Part shown: positions 55,561-64,000 of the stretch, one piece after another
How positions within the stretch are numbered: the first letter of the stretch is position 1
How the letters are laid out: every line of letters begins with the position of its first letter
Source: Clarireedia homoeocarpa
Lineage: Eukaryota > Ascomycota > Leotiomycetes > Helotiales > Rutstroemiaceae
NCBI GenBank assembly: GCA_001465935.1
Contig: LNKV01000011.1
Coordinates: 469,612-533,611 of the forward strand
Direction of reading: 5' to 3'
DNA length: 64,000 nt
Made by a program: the position numbers and the translations under genes
The notes under the pieces: model-generated
What the model was told of the DNA's origin: nothing
Seen by the model: only the letters and a program-made list of their open reading frames with translations
Database searches by the model: none

Positions 55561-56415
55561 CTACACAAACAAAATTCCAACTATACATGCACTAATCATC
55601 AATAGCCATCCATACATGCTGATGTCAGTCCCTATACTCGGAACTTTGCCCATTGCCTTACTCCCCTTAGTGGTCACATTGGCTTTCAAGCAGCTCATGC
55701 TCGCTGTTGAAGCTCCATATTGGCTACCATTCGCGCCATTTCTTCCCGATTGTACAAGCATAATGGGAAAGATTCGTGTAACAGCCTCTTCGTAGAAGAC
55801 TGTATTGCTTTCTTTGTGCGCTATGGGTGCACTATAGAAGTATGCACTCCTCATCGTATAATTTGAAAACAATTCTGTGAGAAGATCAAAGGATGAAGTG
55901 GAAAACGCGAGGGGCTAAAGAACTTCGGAGAATTACTCACGACTCGAGACGGAAGATATCATTCTGTTCTCACAACTTTGGGGTGCGGTCGGCACGTAGT
56001 TTGAGTTCGTTCGATGTGAATTCATCTACGCATGTTTTCCCAAAAGTAGCATAACAGTCCCAACATCCTTCTGTCCGCTAACCGTCGCTTCCCTGGTCAA
56101 ATATGTAGTTATGACAACGTAGCTAGTCCAGGTTGTGTCTTCTATGACATCCCCGAGGGTATCAATCCCAATGACGGAGTTCGTAATTACATCCGCTGTT
56201 GAATTTTTATAATTGAGATTTGTAACTTCGGTGATGTTTAGATATGCTTGCCATGTCACAGTTCCCAACTAGTTGCGGCCAAGACTTGTATTTATTGCCT
56301 GAAGATAGACTGTACCCGTTGCGTTTGAAGACAAATTGGCCTGCTGGAAAGCTGCTGTGTCCTCTTCAGGACCGGGTCCGTAGCCGTTTAAAGTATATTG
56401 CCATTTTTCGTGTCA
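55561..56415 (-). pseudogene. Broken gene for a secreted or membrane-anchored protein
   Basis: One minus-strand frame reads from about 56410: WQYTLNGYGPGPEEDTAAFQ, LSSNATGTVYLQAINTSLGR, TAG (56271-56269), then LGTVTWQAYLNITEVTNLNY, YVVITTYLTREATVSGQKD, a second TAG (56028-56026), and MNSHRTNSNYVPTAPQSCEN. A clean intron (GTGAGTAATTC to CTCACAG, 55943-55875) joins it in frame to LFSNYTMRSAYFYSAP and a C terminus with SQYGASTASMSCLKANV and the hydrophobic MYGWLLMISACIVGILFV anchor. Several N-glycosylation sites are visible. Both stops are TAG, reachable from CAG or TGG by single C-to-T changes in CpA. No start or signal peptide is found in frame. Confidence 0.5.
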
Positions 56416-57225
56416 GCAGTAGTGAAGTTGAACGCGTAAGTTGTAAGGAGGAATATGAGTTATTTGACATCCATTTTGTTGGCGTTATGTTCAAGTGCAA
56501 GAAAGCATGAGGAAGAGAGGGATAACAATCATAAACCTCAGCTCTTATCATGAGATTGATGGTTGATGTAATGCATCACCTGTACCACAATCTGCGATTC
56601 TCAGTAAACTGCACCACCATCTATTCCAACATGTTGGTTGCAGTCTGACGATTGCAGGCATGTCAATTGGTCTCGACATACATCATCCTCCCTTGCTTCT
56701 TGCTATACTCTTACCAGCTTTTTTTCGTACAAACGTGGGATCATAGCATGGCTAGGCTGTATGTCTAACGGTCTGGTGAAGGTTTATGCACAGGTTTTAA
56801 GGGAAAAGGAGTTCAAGTTGTAGCGGCTATATTTTGGGCGGCTTTTTCAGTGTTCAAATGTTTTCATTGTAAGCCTTCGAACCAGGAATCACAGAGATAT
56901 TTACAGAAGATAGGACAGACTGCAGTAACTCAGTGCGATGGATAGATGATTCAACGAGTTCGATAGCTTCCATTTATTCCGTTCAACTATGTCGAGGAGG
57001 TAAATGAGAAGAATTTGTCTCAAATTCACACATCAGTCATAGCTACTATCAAGATCCATCGTCTATTTTCTGAATAGTTCTTGGCAGAGGAAACTCCGGA
57101 AAAAAACTTTTAATGAAGCAGAAATGATACTATTTAAATCATCCTCAAGGTGCAGAAAGGTCCTTCTCATTGTTTATGATTAGCCGGAATGTGAAACCTT
57201 CCTTTGAGTACAGGCTACGAAGAGG
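56416..57225. other. Intergenic
   Basis: Nothing supported beyond flanking sequence. Confidence 0.5.
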
Positions 57226-57234
57226 TATAAATAG
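57226..57234 (+). promoter_or_regulatory. TATA box
   Basis: TATAAATAG, a perfect consensus, 154 bases upstream of the ATG at 57388. Confidence 0.6.
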
Positions 57235-57387
57235 AAGGAGTGGTTTACATTTTGCTATAATCACTTCACTTATTCCGTCTCCTTCTTGTCGTTCTCAAAT
57301 ACTGTTACGAACTTTGAATCTTTGACATTCCATCTCTTGGCCACTTTCTCCTCAATCATCTACTCTCTACTCAGTCAGAATTTAGAA

Positions 57388-57762
57388 ATGTACCACGCAA
57401 TCAGAGCCCTTGGATTTTTGGCTATTATTTCTACTATCTTCGCAAATCCAGTCCCTAATATAAATAACACATCACTCGTACCTCGCTAATTCTATTTCGT
57501 GGATCCAGAAGCAGAATGCTGCAAGAACGATTGTCACCTTAAGAATGTTAGCGACGGCAACATGCATATTGATTATCTATACACTCAGTTGAGCGAGACA
57601 CCTAGCACTTTATCTCGCCGGGCTTATGTAGTTGTGGTTCAAGCCAAGACATCCCCAGATCTTGGCTGGTTCGGGAATTGCAGACTCCAGCCAATCACCG
57701 CCAAGTCCGCTTTTCAAGCACTTCTCCTACCGCGACCTTATCTATCAAGTAATCTTCCCTAG
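57388..57762 (+). pseudogene. Small secreted protein gene with an in-frame stop
   Basis: MYHAIRALGFLAIISTIFAN is a clear signal peptide; PVPNINNTSLVPR follows, then TAA at 57487-57489. The same frame goes on without interruption: FYFVDPEAECCKNDCHLKNV, HIDYLYTQLSETPSTLSRRA, VVVQAKTSPDLGWFGNCRLQ, ending at TAG 57760-57762. TAA could come from CAA by one C-to-T change in CpA (RIP-type or spontaneous). The real C terminus may lie in another frame (57775-57893, with a hydrophobic end SHMSFFLLVSTVIVCI), implying a further indel. The TATA box suggests recent activity. Readthrough cannot be excluded. Confidence 0.5.
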
Positions 57763-57963
57763 TTTGTTTCCGGTGAAGGTGCCGACGATGAGATCATGGA
57801 AATTGGATCCCGAACAACAAGACATCATACACAAGTATCAGCCTCTCATATGTCATTTTTTCTTCTTGTTTCCACGGTGATTGTATGTATATAAGCCATC
57901 AGGTACTGTATACTTTTCTCTGTTTTTCATTTTCTCATCTTCTCATCATTTGTTACCTTCATC

Positions 57964-59480
57964 ATGTCAGACCCAAATAATCCAAATATAAAAAGCAGAA
58001 ACACTCCGCAATGGGCTCTCTACCAGCGAGATATGTTTTGGAGAGACAATGAAGGGGAGCTTCCACCATTCAGTACAGAGCCGGGTGATCTCGAAGATCT
58101 AGCCAAGGAAACCTTGACGAAAGGCGGTTGGTAAGTCCCTTCAATTCATTAATCAAGACACCCATTTTCACTCTAATCTTACGAATATCGAGCGTCACAC
58201 GAAGTCAATTGAGATTTCAAGCTCAAAAAAATGGTTCCATGGCAATGTTACTGTCATCACATCGTCTAACCATCGCCTGCTTAGGTACTATGCCTCCTGC
58301 AATGCTGGCCAGTCCTACACCCATCTCGCGAACCGGCAAGCCTTCTATCGGCATCGAATTGTTCCTCGGATGCTCGTTGACACAAACAAGCGCGACACGA
58401 AAACCGAAATATTCGGTCACAAAGTGAGCGCGCCAATTGGATTTGCACCAATTGGTATAAACAAGATATACCACCCTCAAGGTGAACTTCCGGTCGCTAA
58501 GGTTGCCAAAGAGCTCAATCTACCATATTGTCTATCCACTGCAGGCTCGACTTCGATAGAAGAGGTTGGGGAGGCCAATGGCGCAGGACCACGATTCTTT
58601 CAGTTATATTCACCACATGACGATGAATTGACGCTAAGCTTGTTGCAGAGAGCGCACGATAGTGGATTTACGGCATGCATTTGGACATTAGACACATGGC
58701 AACTAGCTTGGAGACACAGAGACACGGCAAACTCAAACTACGCGCCTTACCATGGGCTTCAATACGCGGAACTTGGGGCCTCTGATCCGGTCTTCCAGAA
58801 GAGATTGAAGCAAGCCGGCATCGACCCGAAGAAAGATCCGAACAAGGCTGGTGCTATGTGGATTGACAATGTTTGGCATGGTCGCGCGTATTCTTGGGAG
58901 AAGCTGCCCTGGTTGATGGAGCAATGGAAGAGAATCAGTGGTGGTAAACCCTTCTGCCTGAAGGGTATTCAGCATGTAGCAGATGCAAAGAAAGCGGTCG
59001 AGATGGGAGTTGATGGAATTGTCGTGAGTAACCACGCCGGTCGCCAAGTGGACGGAGCTTGTGCGAGTTTAGATGCTCTAGAAAGAATTGTTGATGGTAA
59101 GCAATCTCTCCCCTCTTCCTTCAGCTCAGTTTAAGATCTCCGTCCCATTTTGGTATGTTTTAACATGAGGGCGCTGGTTAACTTTCATAGCCGTTGGCGA
59201 CAAAACTTACATCATGTTCGATTCCGGCGTCCGAGGAGCATCTGATGTCTTCAAAGCTTTGGCCCTTGGAGCTAAGTTTGTCTTTGTAGGACGACTCTGG
59301 GTTTGGGGACTAAGTATCAAGGGCGAATTGGGAGTAAGACACGTTATGAAGGCTCTACTGGCTGATTTCGATATCCTGATGAACGTGTCTGGGTACCAGA
59401 GCGTGGATCAGATCAACAGGGACAGCATTGAAAGCCTTCCCAATTCTGCTAATATGATTTCTGTAAGATCGAAACTATGA
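57964..59480 (+). CDS. FMN-dependent alpha-hydroxy-acid oxidase/dehydrogenase
   Basis: Exons 57964-58130, 58285-59096 and 59191-59480 join in frame to 422 residues. The first intron is 154 bp; without it the ANRQAFYRHRIVPRMLVDTN segment is lost. Motifs of the lactate-oxidase/glycolate-oxidase fold follow: VSAPIGFAPIGINKIYHPQG, PYCLSTAGSTSIEEV, RFFQLYSPHDDEL, KPFCLKGIQHVADAKKAV, then VSNHAGRQVDGACASLDALE (normally SNHGGRQ; here the second Gly is Ala) and IMFDSGVRGASDVFKALALG for FMN phosphate binding. The enzyme oxidises 2-hydroxy acids such as lactate; no cytochrome b5 domain is present. It lies head to tail with the b2-like gene. Confidence 0.88.
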
Positions 59481-59900
59481 TGGAAACGAAATCGGGTTTC
59501 TTACGTATTATAAATAATTTGACAGGATAAAAACAAGAACTAAAGTTTACATTTCAATTTTTCTCCTCTTGCTAAATAGTAGTTTGTGAATTTGTTGCTA
59601 AGTACACCCCTCATTGAGGGGCAACCCGGCACTACAGTTGTTTAGAACTAGGGAATTATATGTTCGCACCACGGCTTTCTCCTCACATCATGCCGAGCTC
59701 GGTGTCAATTGTCACGACCATCGCAGGCTATAGTATCTTAGCTTCAAAGAGTAGCAGGATGCATCTCTCCCGTTGACCTGGCTCTGCTGGATAAATATTT
59801 CCAGCTTCTTCTTGCTCCATTCCTATCCTATGCCTTTCCATTTATTCTATTCCTTTTATTCTAACTCGATGAACGTATTAACCCGCTCTTGATTGTCACA
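59481..59900. other. Intergenic between the two FMN enzyme genes
   Basis: Pyrimidine-rich stretch before the next ATG, as in a fungal promoter. Confidence 0.5.
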
Positions 59901-61490
59901 ATGTCGCGCAGTATATCCGTGGAAGAAGTGTCTCAGCACAACCAGCTCTCAGACTTATGGATCGTAGTAGAAAATGCAGTGTATGATATAACAGATTTCG
60001 CACCTGAACATCCAGGTGGCACAGACAGTGTGTCTATGTTCCATCATCAACTCCTTCTACAGCTAACTTTGAAAATAGTAATTCTTAAATATGCTGGTCG
60101 AGATGCTACCCAAGCATACGCCGAAATCCATGCTCCGTCTCTTATAGCTTCAACTCTGCCTGCCTCGAAAGTTGTCGGGACTCTCGACCTATCCTCGATT
60201 ACAGAAGAATGGATTAAACCTCCACCCGAAGTTTCATCGGCGAACGCTCCCAACTCCAAACCCCCCCTTGACACCTTCATAAATACGCATGATTTTGTTG
60301 CTGCGGCGGAAATAATACTTACACCAAAGACATGGGCTTTCTACTCCTCGGCCGCCACAGATCTTATAACAAAGGGGAGGAATACTTCCGCGTATGCAGA
60401 TATTGGTCTCCGGCCAAGGATATTGAGAAATGTGAAGGATGTCAATACCCAGATTACTATGCTGGGCCAGAATTTAGACGTACCATTCTTTTGCTCGCCA
60501 GCAGCAATGGCAAAACTGGTGCATCCGCGGGGAGAACAGGAGTTGGCTCGGGGCTTGAAGTCCGTAGGTTCGGCAATGTGCGTAAGTACAAATGCCAGCT
60601 TCCCAATTGCGGAAATATTCGAGAGCGTTTCTCAGGGACCTTCACATATCTCTTCCGGAAGGGAACTTCCAATTTTTTTCCAACTTTACGTTGATAAGGA
60701 GAGAGAGAAATCCGCGAAGCTCCTCGAACATGTGGAGACTTTGGGAGTTAAAGCGATCTTCGTTACTGTTGATGCGCCCGTGCCTGGAAAGCGGGAAGCT
60801 GATGAAAGAGTAAAAGCTGACGAGACAATGTCTACTCCTATGAGCGGTGCAAAGGCGAAGAATGACAAAAAGGGTGGTGCGCTAGGAAGAATAATGGGGG
60901 GCTACATTGATGCTACCCTTTCTTGGTCTGACATCGCCTGGTTGCGGCGATGTACCAAGCTACCCATCTTACTCAAGGGTGTACAGACGTCTTTAGATGC
61001 AAAGATAGCAGTGGAGCACGGCATAGATGGGATCTTGGTGAGCAATCATGGTGGTAGAAGTTTAGATACAAGCCCACCTTCCATACTAGTGCTCTTGGAG
61101 CTGCAGAAAAATGCGCCCGAGGTATTCGATAAAATGGAAGTTTTGATTGACGGTGGAATTACGAGAGGCACTGATATATTCAAAGCATTATGCCTGGGAG
61201 CTAAAGCAGTAGGCATTGGAAGAGGATTTCTCTTTGCCCTAGGCTGGGGTCATGAGGGGGTTGAGAAATATGCCGAGAGTAAGTTTCGTCTGAGGTGTTT
61301 CGTTATACATTTTTGCTGACGATTCATAGTCCTAAAGGATGAGCTCGAGACGACCATGAGGATGATGGGAGTAACAGACCTCTCACAAGTGCATCCTGGG
61401 ATGCTGAACACAAGAGCAGTGGATCACTTAATTCCAGATGCTGGAGAGGACCATCCGTATGCGAAATGGAGGCCGAAAGCAAGAATATGA
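59901..61490 (+). CDS. Flavocytochrome b2-like L-lactate dehydrogenase
   Basis: Exons 59901-60027, 60079-61278 and 61330-61490 join in frame to 495 residues. The N-terminal cytochrome b5 domain has ITDFAPEHPGGTD with haem His, and after a 51-bp intron IILKYAGRDATQAYAEIHA with the second haem His. The FMN barrel follows: FYSSAATDLITKGRNTSAYA, RILRNVKDVNTQITMLGQN, FFCSPAAMAKLVHPRGEQEL, FFQLYVDKEREKSAKLLEHV, GILVSNHGGRSLDTSPPSIL and VLIDGGITRGTDIFKALCLG. The 51-base intron has no stop and a length divisible by three, so an unspliced reading looks like one long ORF from 59889. Such enzymes pass electrons from L-lactate (or related acids) to cytochrome c. No mitochondrial presequence is seen, so location is uncertain. 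Confidence 0.9.
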
Positions 61491-61754
61491 TATTTATCCA
61501 TTGGGGCCATGAACTGCCGCGCCTACTTGATTCTCTAACTTTCGCCAGTACAATCTGTAATGCGGAAGGATGACACTGAATCGCTGGCGAATTTTATTCC
61601 CGGAGCCATTCCTACTGGCACTCTTCTGTGGCCTTATCTCCATCAATTATCGCGGGGACCCCGCACTTTACCTAGGTAGAACATTCTTAACCTTGGTAAT
61701 CCTGTTCTTTAAATGCGTCGTTTTGTTCAGTATTCTCTGTGATCATGTAATTGT

Positions 61755-63902
61755 ATGATGAAGCCTTTTCATTTCTTACGCAGATCGGCTCGAGGAAGCG
61801 GTGTTTACCCGAGAATAGCAAAGAGAACATTGCTCGGCGCAGCGCAAAGAAGGAAAGCTACGACAGCGACGGGAGGTGGGTTGATCTACCCGATTATAGA
61901 CCATAAGTATGAGTAAGTACTTCTTTGCATATAGATACTGGTGTGACCATAGTGATGTAGCTAATCGTGTAAATCAAGTGCAATTGTCGTTGGCGCAGGC
62001 GGAGCGGGATTAAGAGCTGCCGTCGGGTTGGCAGAATCCGGTCTGGAGACGGCTTGTATTAGCAAATTGGTGAGAGACATTTTCAATACAGGAATTTAGC
62101 GAATTGTTTTTGAAGAATTGCAAAGATATCACTCTGTAGATCGCCCAGCCATCGTTGCTAATCACGCAAGGGCATAGTTTCCCACAAGATCACATACCGT
62201 TGCGGCCCAGGGTGGTATCAATGCAGCACTAGGAAATATCACTGAAGGTAAACTCGAATATCCGTGTCCCGGAGTCAGATGAAATGCTAAATGAACGACA
62301 GATGACTGGCGCTGGCACATGTATGATACCGTCAAAGGCAGCGACTGGCTTGGAGATCAAGATGCCATTCATTACATGACACGAGAAGCCCCAAAGGCTG
62401 TGTATGAGCTTGAGAACTATGGCATGGCGTTTTCTCGCACGTCCGACGGACTGATCTACCAGCGAGCCTTGGGCGGCCAATCTCTCAAATATGGTGAAGG
62501 AGGGCAGGCATACCGGACAGCATGTGCTGAAGATCGAACAGGTCATGCAATGTTACATACGCTATACGGTCAGAGTCTTAAACATGATACCAATTTCTTT
62601 ATCGAGTATTTTGCTCTTGATTTGTTGATGGTGGATGGTAATTGCGTGGGAGTGTTGTGCTTAAGCATGGAAGATGGGACTCTGCATAGAATGTTCGCAA
62701 AAAATATTGTATTAGCGACTGGTGGGTATGGAAGAGCATATTTTTCCTGCACGAGTGCCCATACCTCAACTGGAGATGGGAACGCGATGGTGTCTAGAGC
62801 CGGGCTACCCAATCAGGACATGGAATTTGTGCAATTCCATCCATCGGGGATTTATGGTGCCGGAGTTTTGATAACCGAAGGGGCCAGGGGCGAGGGAGGG
62901 TATTTGCTGAATGGAGAAGGAGAGAGATTCATGGAAAGGTATGCACCAACGGCAAAAGATCTCGCAAGCAGAGATGTGGTGAGTAGGTCTATGAACCTAG
63001 AGATAAATGAGGGAAGAGGTTGTGGACCGGACAAAGACCACATCTATCTGCAGCTGTCACATCTTCCTCCGGAAGTGATACGTGAAAGGCTTCCAGGAAT
63101 TGCAGAGACCGCGGCGATATTTTCTGGCATCGATATCACGAAACAACCAATTCCTGTACTTCCGACGGTGCATTATTGTATGGGTGGCGTACCTACAAAT
63201 TACCGAGGACAGGTCATATCCATCACGGATAACGGCACAGAGAAAGTGGTACCGGGGTTATATGCTGCGGGCGAATCTGCCTGCGTTTCTGTGCATGGTG
63301 CAAATCGACTTGGGGCGAACTCTCTCCTTGATATTGTAGTTTTCGGTCGTGCAGCGGCCCTTCATATCGCAGAGAACAACGACAAAGGTGCGCCACACCT
63401 CCCAGTGCCTTCGGATATTGGCTCGTCAACACTACAAGATCTTGACCATATACGAACAGCAGACGGCGACATACCTTCGTCAAAACTCAAGCTAGATATG
63501 CAAAAAGCAATGCAAGCCGACGTATCAGTCTTTCGTACCGGAGACTCTCTATCGACTGGATATACAAAAATTCAGCAAGTGGAGAAAGATTTTCGAGAAA
63601 GACTTAAGGTAACCGATAGGAGCTTGGTCTGGAATAGCGATCTGATTGAAACCCTGGAGACTCGGAATCTGATAACATGCGCGAGTCAATCGGCGAAGAG
63701 TGCTTTGGAGAGAAAAGAAAGTAGAGGGAGTCATGCTAGAGAAGATTGGCCGGATAGAGATGACGCAAAGTGGATGAAGCACAGTTTAACTTGGCAGGGC
63801 GGGGAAGGTAAAGACGTGAGAGTTGGATATAGGGATGTTGTCATGAAAACATTGGACGAACAGGAGTGCAAGAGTGTCCCACCGAAAAAGAGATCTTACT
63901 AG
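61755..63902 (+). CDS. Succinate dehydrogenase (complex II) flavoprotein paralogue
   Basis: Exons 61755-61912, 61979-62069, 62178-62247 and 62302-63902 join in frame to 639 residues. MMKPFHFLRRSARGSGVYPR is an Arg-rich mitochondrial presequence. IYPIIDHKYDAIVVGAGGAG binds FAD; after [20 protein letters not shown] (His for covalent FAD) come the conserved EFVQFHPSGIYGAGVLITEG, PTVHYCMGGVPTNYRG and HGANRLGANSLLDIVVFGRA. ESRGSHAREDWPDRDDAKWM and CKSVPPKKRSY close it. All active-site motifs are intact. The tail near residues 525-590 is less conserved than usual, suggesting a paralogue of the housekeeping SDH1 rather than the main gene. It may work as a succinate dehydrogenase or fumarate reductase subunit. 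Confidence 0.9.
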
Positions 63903-63943
63903 GTATATAAATCGCGATGTGCTCAGCTTCGCATATTCTTTTT

Positions 63944-63945
<2 letters not shown>

Positions 63946-64000
<55 letters not shown>
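63946..64000. repeat. Poly-T run at the window end
   Basis: 55 consecutive T bases reach the end of the window. Either a contig end or gap-filler artefact, or the A tail of a minus-strand retroelement outside the window. Confidence 0.9.

Noticed and set aside
1..64000. CRISPR arrays, operons or bacterial-type signals
   Set aside because: None seen; the introns, 5S structure and gene families are fungal nuclear.

Overview
This window is nuclear DNA from a filamentous ascomycete (Pezizomycotina). The genes are split by many short GT-AG introns (about 50-90 bp) with typical fungal branch-point motifs. The protein families are fungal (HET, 2EXR, LaeA-like methyltransferase, Pth11/rhodopsin-type receptor, OPT, fungal NIPSNAP), 5S rRNA is dispersed, and transposon relics carry stop codons in the C-to-T context left by repeat-induced point mutation (RIP). 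The general look suggests Leotiomycetes, but that is inference from family resemblance, not something the sequence proves.

Layout. 1-1293: 3' part of a berberine-bridge-type FAD oxidase. 1300-7000: gene-poor and decayed, with a Tc1/mariner relic, a three-exon gene for a small secreted cysteine protein, a reversed copy of a local repeat family and a broken coiled-coil gene. 7242-12627: housekeeping block with POP7/Rpp20 (RNase P/MRP), a Rogdi/RAV2-type V-ATPase assembly factor, ATP synthase subunit J and a NIPSNAP protein. 13600-24900: poorer DNA holding an SDR dehydrogenase, a rhodopsin-domain membrane protein, broken or doubtful ORFs, small tandem and inverted repeats and a tandemly duplicated repeat at 22.5-24.0 kb. 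25782-35434: second conserved block with exosome RRP40, ribosome-associated Hsp70 SSZ1, a GNAT acetyltransferase whose intron holds a complete 5S rRNA gene, a Mep-type ammonium transporter, a GFA/CENP-V-like zinc protein and a small Cys-motif protein. 35700-41600: a Cys-rich gene interrupted by a MITE, a LaeA-like methyltransferase with micro-exons, a 2EXR protein and a frameshifted gene. 44283-48555: an OPT transporter and a hotdog thioesterase. 48900-52993: mobile-element debris and a large HET-domain protein. 53809-57762: a coiled-coil protein and two broken genes for secreted or membrane-anchored proteins. 57964-63902: three head-to-tail flavoenzyme genes (FMN alpha-hydroxy-acid oxidase, flavocytochrome b2-like dehydrogenase, succinate dehydrogenase flavoprotein paralogue). 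The window ends in a pure T run, probably a contig end.

How the genes fit together. The housekeeping genes are not organised as a pathway. The only stretch that reads as a functional group is the flavoenzyme trio, which could oxidise 2-hydroxy acids and interconvert fumarate and succinate. The HET, receptor, methyltransferase and secreted-protein genes are typical of accessory fungal regions that collect transposons. Most exon joins given here come from splice-site and frame reasoning and have not been tested against transcripts.
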